From positions 186,001 to 250,000 of the forward strand of contig SVFT01000001.1 in the NCBI GenBank assembly GCA_015056735.1: a DNA stretch of 64,000 nt. The letters are read 5' to 3'. The position numbers and the translations under genes are program-made. The notes below the pieces were generated by a model. It ran no database searches. It was not told the DNA's origin and saw nothing but the letters and a program-made list of their open reading frames with translations. Positions 8,338 through 17,517 of the stretch are shown piece by piece (position 1 is the stretch's first letter; each line of letters starts with the position of its first letter). The stretch comes from Lachnospiraceae bacterium (GTDB lineage Bacteria; Bacillota; Clostridia; Lachnospirales; Lachnospiraceae).

Positions 8338-8741
8338 TGAGCGGAGTATTTTATACAGATACCGTAACCGTATACAACCGGCAGGAAGCCGATTATGAAG
8401 AGACGTGGTATCCGACAGTTCTGACGAAGGTTGCGCTCTTCCCAAGGCAGTCATCGAGGTTCAACTCGACAGGCGTACAGGAAGCGATCAATGCAAAGCT
8501 GTATGTGCACCACATCGGTAGCGGATACGTTCCGCCGAAAGCATGGCGAGCACTTGCAGACAAGTCCGAGAAATTCACCTTTGATGAAGGCGACTTCTTC
8601 GTAAAAGGCGATACATCCAGTGAGGATCATACACGGGATAACTTCGCGGAGTACATGCGCGGCAAGTACGATTACTGCTACACCGTGGCCGGTGTCGATG
8701 AGTTCGACATCATTCCGCATCTGGAAGTGAGTGGTAAATAA
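8334..8741 (+). CDS. Head closure-like phage protein
   Basis: A 135-residue protein rich in beta strands (FYTDTVTVYNRQ at the start, GDFFVKGDTS near the middle) in the slot where head-closure or stopper proteins occur. The family is not recognised with certainty. The ATG at 8334 overlaps the stop of the adaptor gene (ATGA) and follows a G-rich site; ATG 8337 is an alternative one codon later. Confidence 0.65.
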   Translation: MMSGVFYTDTVTVYNRQEADYEETWYPTVLTKVALFPRQSSRFNSTGVQEAINAKLYVHHIGSGYVPPKAWRALADKSEKFTFDEGDFFVKGDTSSEDHTRDNFAEYMRGKYDYCYTVAGVDEFDIIPHLEVSGK

Positions 8742-9142
8742 TGGCAAGCAACGATTTTCGCAAGGTCCATATGACGAATGGCGGTGTTGTATTTGATCTC
8801 GATCCTAACCGCTTTCCAGGGCAATATGATCGGGCGCAGAAGTGGCTTGATAATCAGGTGATCGTTGACAGCGATCGGCATGTGCCATTCAGAAACGGTG
8901 TCCTCCGAAAGTCAGCGAGGCTCGGAACGAAGCTCGGATCCGGTGAGGTGGTGTGGTCATCACCATATGCGAGGTATCTGTATTACGGCAAGGTTATGGT
9001 AGGACCTGCGCCGAAAAAACTTACAGACATTGATTTAACTTACCACACGCCCGGGACAGGCGCTTATTGGTTTGAAAAAGCCAAAGGCATCTGTAAAAAA
9101 ACCTGGACCGCAGGCGTTAGAAAATTGGCAGGAGGCGGATGA
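8741..9142 (+). CDS. Minor capsid protein (Minor_capsid_2-like), tail-joining
   Basis: A 133-residue protein similar to the small 'minor capsid' proteins of clostridial prophages. Features include the central 'RNGVLRKSARLGTKLGSGEVVW' region and a 'SSPYARYLYYG' motif, both seen in HK97 gp10-like neck proteins. Such proteins sit at the head-tail junction. The start overlaps the previous stop by one base and the end overlaps the next gene by four bases, so translation is coupled. Confidence 0.72.
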   Translation: MASNDFRKVHMTNGGVVFDLDPNRFPGQYDRAQKWLDNQVIVDSDRHVPFRNGVLRKSARLGTKLGSGEVVWSSPYARYLYYGKVMVGPAPKKLTDIDLTYHTPGTGAYWFEKAKGICKKTWTAGVRKLAGGG

Positions 9143-9597
9143 TGGAAGACAATCTGACGGCATTATCAATCGCAGAACAGAACCTGATATCTAAAGCTAT
9201 CCTGCTATTGATCAACCAGTATCCCGAACTGCCATCCGGTGTGAAAGCATCATGGCAGTATGTAGACGATAAGAATCCTTTGGCAGTGTTTTCCCAGCAG
9301 GGAGCTGTCAAGCTGGTCGAATATCTTTGCATGCCGGGAGAAGATGTTTTTGATGGTCAGTTTCCATTCTTCATCCTGTACAGGTGCAAGCCGACAAGCG
9401 TCGCACAGCGCATGTCAAAGCAGAACATTCTGGACGGACTCGGGGAGTGGATTGAGCATCAGGAATATCCGGCTCTTACTGGTGGCCGTACGATTACTGC
9501 GATCGAAAGGACAACGACAAGCTCCCTTGTGGGGCGTCTGGAAGATGGCAGCGAAGAGTACCAGTGTAACTTTAATCTCACTTACGAAAAGAGGTAA
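9139..9597 (+). CDS. Tail terminator / Minor_capsid_3-like protein
   Basis: A 152-residue protein matching the minor capsid 3 / tail-terminator type by size, position between the neck gene and the major tail gene, and pattern (N-terminal helix, then VFSQQGAVKLVEYLCMPGEDVF and an FFILYR strand). Tail terminators cap the finished tail tube. Starts at ATG 9139, overlapping the preceding TGA; ATG 9142 is possible. Confidence 0.7.
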   Translation: MMEDNLTALSIAEQNLISKAILLLINQYPELPSGVKASWQYVDDKNPLAVFSQQGAVKLVEYLCMPGEDVFDGQFPFFILYRCKPTSVAQRMSKQNILDGLGEWIEHQEYPALTGGRTITAIERTTTSSLVGRLEDGSEEYQCNFNLTYEKR

Positions 9598-9603
9598 ACA
9601 ACT

Positions 9604-10071
9604 ATGAAAAGATCATTATTTATGACATTCATGGACACCACTCCGGGCGAATCTACCGCGACATATGCGTTGATCGGTCATGGCGCTACGGAACTGCAGA
9701 TTGCGTACAATCCGCAGACAAAGACAGAGCAGTTCATCAATCAGGACAGCGCTGATACACAGATTACCGGCTATCAGCCGAATGCAGCGGTAACGCTCCA
9801 GGCTAAGAAGGGCGAAGATATCTTCGAGTTCATCAACAACCTGAGAAAGTCTCGCGCGATCGGCGAGGATGCCGAGACAACTATCGTGAACGTGGATGCA
9901 TGGGAAGAAGCATCATCCGGCGCATATCCGGCTGAGAAGCAGAATGTATCCATCCAGATCGATAACTTCGGTGGTCCTGCATCTGATCCTGTTTCCATTG
10001 GATTCACGATCAACTTCAAGGGTGATCCGGTTACCGGAACATTTAACCCGTCCACGAAGGTGTTCACCTAA
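9604..10071 (+). CDS. Major tail protein
   Basis: Forms the tail tube. The 155-residue, beta-rich sequence (TTPGESTATYALIGHGATELQ; NQDSADTQITGYQPN; VSIQIDNFGG; IGFTINFKGDPVTGTF) matches major tail proteins of Firmicutes siphophages. An intrinsic terminator follows, a common way to make more tube protein than the downstream tail proteins. ATG 9604 follows AAGAGG. Confidence 0.85.
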   Translation: MKRSLFMTFMDTTPGESTATYALIGHGATELQIAYNPQTKTEQFINQDSADTQITGYQPNAAVTLQAKKGEDIFEFINNLRKSRAIGEDAETTIVNVDAWEEASSGAYPAEKQNVSIQIDNFGGPASDPVSIGFTINFKGDPVTGTFNPSTKVFT

Positions 10072-10107
10072 ATATCAGCTGCAAGTCAGATGATATAAAC
10101 ATGCATG

Positions 10108-10145
10108 GGGAGGTGGCCGCTTCCTTTCTCGGCTGCCTCCTTTTT
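10108..10145 (+). terminator. Intrinsic terminator after major tail gene
   Basis: GGAGGTGGCCG pairs (with wobbles) with CGGCTGCCTCC around a short loop, followed by five T residues. It would reduce transcription into the tail chaperone genes relative to the major tail gene. Confidence 0.75.
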
Positions 10146-10162
10146 CAGAAAGGAGCTTACAC

Positions 10163-10570
10163 ATGGAAAGATTAAATCTTAACCGAAAAGTAATTCGAAT
10201 TGAAGTAAATGACGACGGCGATTATATTGAATTGAACTTCGGCGATGCAGATCTGCCGAACAGATTCATGCAGCTGTACAGCAATTTACAGACCAGACTT
10301 GAGAAGTTGAAAGAAGACGCCGCCGCACTTGAGGGCGACGATAAGATAAAAGAGCAGCTGGAGTACTATAGCACAGCGCATAGGGAGATTATGGCTGATA
10401 TCGATAACCTGCTTGGCGAAGGAACCTGTAAGAAAGTGTTTGGTGATATCGTGCCGGATGTTGATCTGGTAAGGGAATTATTTGAACAGCTTATCCCTAT
10501 TATCAATAAATACAGCGCGAAGTTTTCTCCGGTGCAGAAGTATAGCGCACAGAGACAGGGCGCGAAATGA
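10163..10570 (+). CDS. Tail assembly chaperone
   Basis: A 135-residue soluble protein between the major tail gene and the gp15-like gene, the usual place of the first tail assembly chaperone that loads the tape measure. It has an N-terminal beta part (KVIRIEVNDDGDYIELNFGD), a coiled helix at about 40-75, and an LVRELFEQLIPIINKYS helix. AAAGGAG precedes ATG 10163. I saw no clear slippery sequence near its end; the next gene starts in its stop codon (AATGA). Confidence 0.68.
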   Translation: MERLNLNRKVIRIEVNDDGDYIELNFGDADLPNRFMQLYSNLQTRLEKLKEDAAALEGDDKIKEQLEYYSTAHREIMADIDNLLGEGTCKKVFGDIVPDVDLVRELFEQLIPIINKYSAKFSPVQKYSAQRQGAK

Positions 10571-11163
10571 TCAATGCTATGCTGGACGGATACCCGTCAG
10601 ATTTTGAAGGGTACTTGATCCGGACAGACTTTCGGATCGGCATCCAGATAAGCCAGTGCCTCCGAGATGATGAGTATGAAGAGCACGAAAGGGTAGCTAT
10701 CGCGCTGAAGCTACTATATGGCTGTGGGATTCCGGATGATATTGAACAAGCCATGCGCGGTCTTGGTTGGTTCCTTGCCGCCGGAGATCCGAAAGAACCA
10801 GACCCGAAGATGAAGCCGATCGAAGAAGCCGATTCCGATGATGAAGAGGATGATGCGATCTTTGACTTCGATGTTGATTCCGGGAGAATCATTTCAGCGT
10901 TTAGACGGTTCTATAACATCGATCTGACGCATGCCAAAATGCACTGGTTTGAGTTCCTGGGGCTTATGGGTGATCTTGGGGAGTGTGCGTTCAGTAAGAT
11001 CGTAGGGTATCGGAATATGAACCTGTCTGATATTCCGCAAACGCAAAGACAGACATATGCGGAACTGAAAAAGAAATATTCGCTTAGAAAGCAGGAATAC
11101 ACGGAGGAAGAGCAGGAGCGTATCAACGCATTTCTTGCCGAGCTACAAGGGAATACCACTTGA
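10567..11163 (+). CDS. Bacteriophage Gp15-family tail chaperone
   Basis: A 198-residue protein that I recognise as the Gp15 family: NAMLDGYPSDFEGYLIRTDFRIG at the N-terminus, a RVAIALKLLYGCGIPDDIEQAMRGLGWF segment, an acidic linker (DSDDEEDD) and the conserved DLTHAKMHWFEF block, with a charged C-terminal helix. The family works with the upstream chaperone during tail assembly. Its start overlaps the upstream stop by four bases. Confidence 0.85.
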   Translation: MINAMLDGYPSDFEGYLIRTDFRIGIQISQCLRDDEYEEHERVAIALKLLYGCGIPDDIEQAMRGLGWFLAAGDPKEPDPKMKPIEEADSDDEEDDAIFDFDVDSGRIISAFRRFYNIDLTHAKMHWFEFLGLMGDLGECAFSKIVGYRNMNLSDIPQTQRQTYAELKKKYSLRKQEYTEEEQERINAFLAELQGNTT

Positions 11164-11188
11164 TATAATCATTCCCATAGGTTATAAT
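11160..11188 (+). promoter_or_regulatory. Promoter of short terminator-ended transcript 1
   Basis: TTGATA at 11160-11165 and TATAAT at 11183-11188 are spaced by 17 bases, a strong vegetative promoter beginning inside the gp15 stop region. It points at a hairpin terminator about 50 bases downstream. Confidence 0.65.
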
Positions 11189-11194
11189 AATTTC

Positions 11195-11250
11195 GAAAAG
11201 AGAGCCTTGAGCCGGATAGATGAGTACTTACTTATCTGCCGGCTCTTTTT
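11195..11250 (+). ncRNA. Candidate short phage RNA 1 (ends in terminator)
   Basis: Predicted transcript from the promoter at 11160 to the intrinsic terminator at 11209-11250 (GAGCCGG...CCGGCTC then TTTTT). It opens with GAAAAG followed by AGAGCC and TTGAGCC; either GAGCC copy could pair with the 3' GGCTC. A second unit of the same layout lies at 18549. It could be a small RNA or an attenuated leader for the tape measure gene. Inference from sequence only. Confidence 0.45.
11209..11250 (+). terminator. Intrinsic terminator before tape measure gene
   Basis: GAGCCGG and TAGAT pair with ATCT and CCGGCTC over a 12-base loop, followed by five T residues. Confidence 0.75.
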
Positions 11251-11308
11251 GTTTGGTTACGACAGAGCCAGAGCCTTGAGCCAGAGCCGTATCCATAGGG
11301 AGTAGAGC

Positions 11309-14300
11309 ATGGTCGGATACGATGGATCCATAAGGATCGATACCAAAGTAAATTCACAGGGATTTAACAGGGGCGTTGCATCGATGGAGAAAGGCGTCAA
11401 GGGCCTTACTGCATCTGTTGGGAAGCTTGGGGCGGCTCTCGGTCTTGTGGTCGGCATTGCGGCTCTTGTTAAGATCGGCAAGGAAGCGATCGAACTGGCA
11501 TCCGATCTGACAGAGGTCGATAACGTCGTAAGCAAAGCCTTTGGCAATATGCGCGGTGAAATGGATTCGCTTGCCAACACTGCGATCGAGACTCTCGGTA
11601 TGAGCCGTCTGACGGCATATCAGACTGGCTCCACCTTTATGTCTATGGGCAGGTCCATGCTTGATTCTGCAGAAGACGCGAAGGTCATGGCACTCGAGCT
11701 GACAAAGCTGACGGGTAATATGGCCAGCTTTTACAATAAGAGCCAAGATCTTGTAAGCCTCGCGCTTAAATCGGTCTATACGGGTGAAACAGAGACGCTG
11801 AAGCAATACGGCGTTGTTATGACCGAGGTCAACCTGAAGCAGTTCGCGGCGGAGCAGGGCATTAAGAAGCAGTACTCCGCGATGAGTCAGTCCGAAAAGG
11901 TAATGCTCCGGTACAAGTATGTCATGAACCAGCTTGCGTTTATCGGTGATGACTTCATCGATACACAGGATTCATGGGCGAACCAGACAAGGATCTTATC
12001 AGAACGCTGGAAGGAGCTACTCATTGTTTTGGGTAGCGGTCTTACCAGCATCTTCAGTCCTGTCGTTAAATATCTGAATGATATCATTTCATCCCTTATT
12101 ACGGCAGCGAATACGATCCAAGCGGTGATCAGTCAGCTGTTTGGTGTTGACATGTCCGGCATTTCCCTTTCCGGTACAGCGGATGAGTATGACGGCATTG
12201 CCTCTGGGGCGGAAGCTGCCGCGGATGCTACAGATGACTACGGAAAAGCCGTTGAGAAAGCCGGCAAGAAAGCGAAAGGTGCTCTTGCATCCTTCGATGA
12301 TATTAAGACGCTCCAGCAAGGCTCCGGTGGATCCGGTTCCGCAGGTGGGAGCGGTGCCGGTGCTAATCTCTCCTTTGAACCTATGACAGGCAGTGCGACT
12401 GCGTTCGACGGTATGCGTGATAAGATCGCCAAGCTTGCGAAAGCACTTGAACCGCTTATCAATTCGCTTAAGCGTCTCTGGGATGAGGGCCTTGCTAAGC
12501 TTAAGGACTTCACCTTCGGCACTTTGAGAGATTTTTATAATGATTTCCTTGTTCCGGTCGGCAAGTGGATGCTTGGAACGGGGCTTCCTCGACTTGTAGA
12601 TATTACGAACGATCTGCTTAACGGTATCAACTGGGGTATCCTGCGGGATCGTTTGGATAAGTTCTATAAACTTCTTAAGAATCTGGCGATCCTTACCTTT
12701 GATGCGCTTCTCGACTTCTATGAATATTTCTTGAAGCCTGTTGCGCAGTGGGTGATGAATCGTGCACTTGTGACACTTCTTGAGATTCTTACCGATTTTG
12801 GCAATAAGATTAACTGGAATGCTATCAATAAGGGGCTTGAGGCGTTGTGGAAGGTCTTGAGCAAATTTGTCATTGGTATCGGAGAAGGGCTAATTGGATT
12901 CTTCAAAACTATGTATACCTTCTTAAGCCCTGCGATCGCGGGAATAATCAATACCATCGCGGAGGCATTTAAAGCATTGTTTGAGGCTCTTGATAGTCTT
13001 CCTGTAGGTGTTATCGAGGCTGTTGGCGGTGCCCTTGGCGGAATGCTAGGAGTATTTATCACGTATGAAGCGGCAGGCGCGATTATGACGGTATTATCTT
13101 CCGCATGGAGCACTCTTGCTGCAGCTCTTAACGCAGGTCTTACTGCGTTGTCTGCGCACCCTATGCTTGCGATTGCAGCTGGCATCGGGGCGATCATAGG
13201 CGCGGTTAGCGCATACTCTGAAGCCGTTCACGAAGCTTCACCGATCGGGATCCTTGAGAAGGAAGTATCCGAGGCAGCTGCCACATTAAGTAATGCCTGC
13301 AGGGACATAAACAATGTGTTGAGTGATAATTCATGGGCAACAGCCGGGGAGGCTGATGCGAAATATATCAGTGATCTGGCAGACAAGTACTTTGAGCTCA
13401 AAGAGAAAAAGAATAAGAGCAATGAAGAGACTGCACGAATGAAACAGCTTGGAAACGAGCTTGTACAGTCTTTGCCGGAGCTCCAGAGTTTTTATGATTC
13501 TGAGACGGGGCTTATCAATACGACACGTCAGGCAGTTACTGACTTAATCAATGAAAGACTTCGCGAAGCAAAAATGTCCGCGGCTGAGGGTGAATATAAA
13601 AAGGTATACCAGGAACAGATCGAGCTGATCCAGAACAACAAAGATGCCCTCGCAAAATTCAATAAATTGAAAGAGGAAGAAGCACCTCTTGCTGATGAAG
13701 CGGCGGCTGCGACAGCTCGATATAACAAAGCACGTGACGAATACAACAAGAAGATCGCAGAAGGCGCAGATGACTATCTGATTTATCTGTCTAATATGCG
13801 TGACGCAAAGGTCGAGATGGATGAAGCGAACAGAGCGCTTTCCGAGATGCATAACACAGACGCCTGGAAAGACATGCAGAGTTCGCTTGAGGATTATACG
13901 TCATCGATGGACGCCTGCGGAGACAAACTGAAAACTCTGAAAGACTTCATGGGCGATGTTCAGAAATCAACTTCTGAACTTCCCGGATATGCGAAGGAAG
14001 TTGAGAAAGCATATGAACTTGCCGGATCATCCGCGGAAGAAGCAACGAAGAAGGCTAAAGCCGCGCTTGATATTGCACAGGAGGACGCGGCTCAATCCGG
14101 ACAGGCATACGGCGAGAAGTTCGGCGGAGGTATCAACAGCGAAGCTGCTTCGGCAAAGATCACGAGCAGTGCTTCTGATGCTGCCAATAAGGCGACGGCA
14201 GCTCTTTCCGATGAATCAGTTAAAACAGCAGCAGCTGACGGTGGAAAAGCAGTTCTTGATTCTTTCACAACAGGCCTGTCGGATCCGGCGAAGATCGAAG

Positions 14301-14995
14301 AGAGCCAGGGCGCACTTGATGGCTGGATTGAACTGGTACGGGAGAAGTTTTCTGAAGATACCTGGGGCGAAATCTTTGCCGGCATGACAACATCCATGTC
14401 AGACGCGATCACGGAGATGCTGGAAGACTGGGAGACACGTGTCGGCGATTGGTTTGACAACACAGTAAGCCTCAAGATGTTCGGTGAACAGACGTGGACT
14501 ACATTCGGACAGAATATGCGTACCGGAATGGTCACCGGCTTTAAGGCCATTGTGTCTGAGATCGGCGGGATTATCAATAAAGTGATCGATATCTTCAATA
14601 AGGCGCTTGCGAATATCGAGGACTCGATCAATGATCTGGTGAAGCAGTTCAATAAGATCGCTAGAGAGCTTGGAGCCAGCACGCTTGATCCGGTTCACGC
14701 AAAGCCTATCAGCGGCGTTTCGATCCCGAAGCTGGCGAAGGGTGCGATCCTTGAAGCTAATCATCCGTTCCTTGCAATCCTAGGCGATCAGACGCAGGGC
14801 CGCAACGTAGAAGCACCTGCGGATCTGATCAAGCAGATGGTCAAGGAAGGGCTTTCCGAGATGAATCGTTCTTCTCAGATGCCGACAAGCATTAACCTGT
14901 ATCTTGATAGTGAGAAGGTCGCGGAAATGACGCTTCCCGGACTTTTATCCGAGATGAACCGGCAGGGCTTTGATCTTGAGCCGATAGGAGGCTGA
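11309..14995 (+). CDS. Tail tape measure protein
   Basis: Sets tail length and helps DNA entry into the host. At 1,228 residues it is the largest phage protein here and fits a tail of roughly 180 nm by the usual 1.5 angstrom per residue rule. It starts with the typical DGSIRIDTKVNSQGFNRG segment, has an early hydrophobic stretch (~45-60), a Gly/Ser-rich linker near 335-350, a strongly hydrophobic block at about 570-640 (likely membrane-active), and long charged coiled coil at about 690-870. ATG 11309 follows AGGGAG. The upstream leader carries a short AGAGCC/TTGAGCC repeat run. Confidence 0.92.
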   Translation: MVGYDGSIRIDTKVNSQGFNRGVASMEKGVKGLTASVGKLGAALGLVVGIAALVKIGKEAIELASDLTEVDNVVSKAFGNMRGEMDSLANTAIETLGMSRLTAYQTGSTFMSMGRSMLDSAEDAKVMALELTKLTGNMASFYNKSQDLVSLALKSVYTGETETLKQYGVVMTEVNLKQFAAEQGIKKQYSAMSQSEKVMLRYKYVMNQLAFIGDDFIDTQDSWANQTRILSERWKELLIVLGSGLTSIFSPVVKYLNDIISSLITAANTIQAVISQLFGVDMSGISLSGTADEYDGIASGAEAAADATDDYGKAVEKAGKKAKGALASFDDIKTLQQGSGGSGSAGGSGAGANLSFEPMTGSATAFDGMRDKIAKLAKALEPLINSLKRLWDEGLAKLKDFTFGTLRDFYNDFLVPVGKWMLGTGLPRLVDITNDLLNGINWGILRDRLDKFYKLLKNLAILTFDALLDFYEYFLKPVAQWVMNRALVTLLEILTDFGNKINWNAINKGLEALWKVLSKFVIGIGEGLIGFFKTMYTFLSPAIAGIINTIAEAFKALFEALDSLPVGVIEAVGGALGGMLGVFITYEAAGAIMTVLSSAWSTLAAALNAGLTALSAHPMLAIAAGIGAIIGAVSAYSEAVHEASPIGILEKEVSEAAATLSNACRDINNVLSDNSWATAGEADAKYISDLADKYFELKEKKNKSNEETARMKQLGNELVQSLPELQSFYDSETGLINTTRQAVTDLINERLREAKMSAAEGEYKKVYQEQIELIQNNKDALAKFNKLKEEEAPLADEAAAATARYNKARDEYNKKIAEGADDYLIYLSNMRDAKVEMDEANRALSEMHNTDAWKDMQSSLEDYTSSMDACGDKLKTLKDFMGDVQKSTSELPGYAKEVEKAYELAGSSAEEATKKAKAALDIAQEDAAQSGQAYGEKFGGGINSEAASAKITSSASDAANKATAALSDESVKTAAADGGKAVLDSFTTGLSDPAKIEESQGALDGWIELVREKFSEDTWGEIFAGMTTSMSDAITEMLEDWETRVGDWFDNTVSLKMFGEQTWTTFGQNMRTGMVTGFKAIVSEIGGIINKVIDIFNKALANIEDSINDLVKQFNKIARELGASTLDPVHAKPISGVSIPKLAKGAILEANHPFLAILGDQTQGRNVEAPADLIKQMVKEGLSEMNRSSQMPTSINLYLDSEKVAEMTLPGLLSEMNRQGFDLEPIGG

Positions 14996-14996
14996 T

Positions 14997-15392
14997 ATGA
15001 CAGGTGTATATAACCAGGGCATTTATATTGATGGCGAGTTCTTTAATGTGCCGATCGTATCCATTCAGCGCACGGCAGAACTGCTCGATAAAGTTGCAAA
15101 ACGATCCGAGAAAGGTGATTTGTATCGTGAACTGATCGGAACATATTACAACTATCAGATGGCATTCGGGACCATCAATGATGTGGCCGCATACAAGCGT
15201 CTCTGGGATAAGCTTACCGAGCCGAAAGAGTTCCATGAGATTAAACTTCCGGAGAATGATGGCATGACAGAGTTTACCGGATACATTTCAAGTGTATCTG
15301 ATACGGTACAACGGATTTTTCCTAACCGTGTAACATATACAGGGCTTACTTGTAAGATGACGGCAAAGGAGCCGAACAGAAGACCCAGCTAG
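14997..15392 (+). CDS. Distal tail component, Dit-like (tentative)
   Basis: A 131-residue protein directly after the tape measure gene, where distal tail proteins are found. The pattern GIYIDGEFFNVPIVSIQRTAELLDKVAKRSEKGDLYRELIGTYYNY is common to short tail proteins of clostridial prophages; the rest is beta-rich (VTYTGLTCKMTAKEP). It is shorter than classical Dit proteins, so the role is inferred from position. Confidence 0.6.
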   Translation: MTGVYNQGIYIDGEFFNVPIVSIQRTAELLDKVAKRSEKGDLYRELIGTYYNYQMAFGTINDVAAYKRLWDKLTEPKEFHEIKLPENDGMTEFTGYISSVSDTVQRIFPNRVTYTGLTCKMTAKEPNRRPS

Positions 15393-15400
15393 GAGAGCAT

Positions 15401-17125
15401 ATGCGTACAGAGTTTAGAGCAGAATACGATCTGATCGATATAACCGCCGCGACGGATGCTGATGAGAGCACCTCAAGCAATCAGAGCTTCGGGGATATTT
15501 CTGCTCTTTCCGAAGGTATTACTTCCGGTGATTACGGGACGCTTGAGACGGACTATTTTCTTCTGGATGGATCCTATCCGGAACTTCCGGATGCTCCGGC
15601 TGATCAGGTGTTTTTCTCTTCAGTGCAATCCGGATCAACAGGAGCCTTTGTAACAGATCCGCAGATCATGATCGAATTTGACAATAATCATACCAGCGCC
15701 GGATTGACCTTCCATTTTATCGGGGACCATCCGCTTGAGATGACGATCATCTGGTATACACTCGATAACATTCCGATCGCAACGAAGTCCTTCGAGATTG
15801 ACAGCAATGATTACTTCGCGAGCAACCAGGTTGAGAACTATGGCAAGATCGTGATCACCTTTACAAAAGCTGAGCCGTACCGAAATGTTAAGCTCAGATA
15901 TCTTGAATATGGTCTCCACCTGATCATCGGTGAAAGCGGCCTGCAGGTAAGCTCGGCAAGCCTCGTAGAAGAAGCTAACCCGATATCTGATAAGATCGCC
16001 ATTAATAAGCTTGATATGAGCGTACTGGACGAGCAGGACACGTTTAACGTCGGAAATATCGCCGGACTCCACAAAGTCCTTCAGAGCGGGCAGAAATGCG
16101 CCGCGTATGAGACTGTGGACGGCACAGATCAGCTCCTTGGCAAGTTTTATCTGAACACGTATAAGACTGATGATAATGTCACGAAAATGACGTGCCAGGA
16201 TATCAAGGGTCTTCTTGATAACTTCACCTTCAGACAGGGCGCAGTATATGACGGCACGACAACAGCCGGAGTGGTACTTGATCAGGTGATGACGGCAGCG
16301 GGTATTACGAATTATTCGGTGGCCGCGGATGTAAGGTCAATCCCTTTATTTGGCTGGCTGAAAAACCAGTCCTGCAGAAAGGTTCTCCGAGAGATCCTGT
16401 TTGCCTGCGGAGCTGTAGCGGACACATCCAGAGACGATAAGATCAACATCTTCCTTCCGGATAGAATCATCCGGAGTAATGTGAAGCGCTCGCGGAAGTT
16501 TTCTACAAGCGTATCAACAAATGAATATATCTCGGATGTGACGATTAAGTACAGCAATTATAATCTCGCATCAGCTGCCTCGCAGATTCTGAAGGGAGAG
16601 TATCAGCCCGGAACGTACACGGTGGATCTGCAAAGTCCTGCATCAGATATGACAGCTACTGGTGCGACGATTACGGCGCAGACGAACAACTACGTGACGT
16701 TTACTGTAGCAACAGCCGGTGAAGTTGTGATATCCGGGAAGAAATACACGAAGGAGGATGTCAGTGTTACAGCTTCCATCGAACACATCGCCGGAGGAGC
16801 CGTACGAAAGACCAAGTCGTTCACATGTACGTGCCTGGATGGTGAGAGAGCACTACAAAGGGCGCAGGCGATCCTTGACTATTATCAGCTGCAGCTTGGC
16901 TTAAAGATCTCCTGTCTTAACGAAGGAGAGGCACCGACCAAGTGGGCGCTCGTGGATAACACGGACCAGGAATATGTCAATTACGTTGCCGGAGCTGAGA
17001 AGGTGTCAACGGATTTAACGGGCGGATTTGTAAGTAATGTTGAAATGCGAGGCTACTACGATGTGAATGCGGCATATGATTACATGCCGGAGATCTATGG
17101 TAATGACGGAATAGGAGATCTGTAA
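15401..17125 (+). CDS. Tail-tip / baseplate hub-like protein (Tal-type)
   Basis: A 574-residue protein in the tail-associated position. Residues 1-190 are beta-rich and unlike the rest; residues about 195-330 look like a gp27-like hub region (INKLDMSVLDEQDTFNVG...GKFYLNTYKTDDNVTKMTCQDIKGLLD), followed by a further beta domain and a DGERALQRAQAILDYYQLQL helix. It probably connects the tail tube to the receptor-binding protein. ATG 15401 follows AGGAGAG. No peptidase motif was seen. Confidence 0.72.
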   Translation: MRTEFRAEYDLIDITAATDADESTSSNQSFGDISALSEGITSGDYGTLETDYFLLDGSYPELPDAPADQVFFSSVQSGSTGAFVTDPQIMIEFDNNHTSAGLTFHFIGDHPLEMTIIWYTLDNIPIATKSFEIDSNDYFASNQVENYGKIVITFTKAEPYRNVKLRYLEYGLHLIIGESGLQVSSASLVEEANPISDKIAINKLDMSVLDEQDTFNVGNIAGLHKVLQSGQKCAAYETVDGTDQLLGKFYLNTYKTDDNVTKMTCQDIKGLLDNFTFRQGAVYDGTTTAGVVLDQVMTAAGITNYSVAADVRSIPLFGWLKNQSCRKVLREILFACGAVADTSRDDKINIFLPDRIIRSNVKRSRKFSTSVSTNEYISDVTIKYSNYNLASAASQILKGEYQPGTYTVDLQSPASDMTATGATITAQTNNYVTFTVATAGEVVISGKKYTKEDVSVTASIEHIAGGAVRKTKSFTCTCLDGERALQRAQAILDYYQLQLGLKISCLNEGEAPTKWALVDNTDQEYVNYVAGAEKVSTDLTGGFVSNVEMRGYYDVNAAYDYMPEIYGNDGIGDL

Positions 17126-17517
17126 TGGATTTTGTATATGACAGAACACAGGCTGATATCGATAACCGAACTGCAAAGGGCTTCCTGAATGCAGTAGACC
17201 TTAACCGTGTGGAGAATAATATTGACGTGATATCCGGGAAGCTGGCACTTCCGTTTACCAAGAAGATTTGGGCACGAACAGGGTTGCCGCGGGTGGCAGA
17301 CTTTACGAGAATCCGAAACGGTGTGAATGCGATCAGAGAAGGATATGGGCACTACAGTGACACTCCTGCGACGCCTTCGCAGCCGCTGAACACTTATCAG
17401 AAGTGGAACGACGTGGAGAGGATCCTCCATGATGTAAATGAAGTATACGACAGATCCATGGGAGCGTTAAATTATTGCGGTGAAGTACTCGCCGGGGAAG
17501 GAATAGGTACATTATAA
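17125..17517 (+). CDS. Small tail-tip protein, unknown
   Basis: A 130-residue protein whose start and stop overlap the neighbouring genes by one base. It contains DRTQADIDNRTAKGFLNAVDLNRVENNI, a segment found in many prophage tail proteins of Lachnospiraceae, and a Pro-rich middle (YSDTPATPSQPLNTYQKWNDVERILHDV). Its position between hub and receptor-binding gene suggests a structural adaptor; no enzyme motif seen. Confidence 0.6.
   Translation: MDFVYDRTQADIDNRTAKGFLNAVDLNRVENNIDVISGKLALPFTKKIWARTGLPRVADFTRIRNGVNAIREGYGHYSDTPATPSQPLNTYQKWNDVERILHDVNEVYDRSMGALNYCGEVLAGEGIGTL

Noticed and set aside
10163-11163. Programmed frameshift between the two tail chaperone genes
   Set aside because: I saw no slippery heptamer near the end of the first gene, and the second has its own start overlapping the stop.
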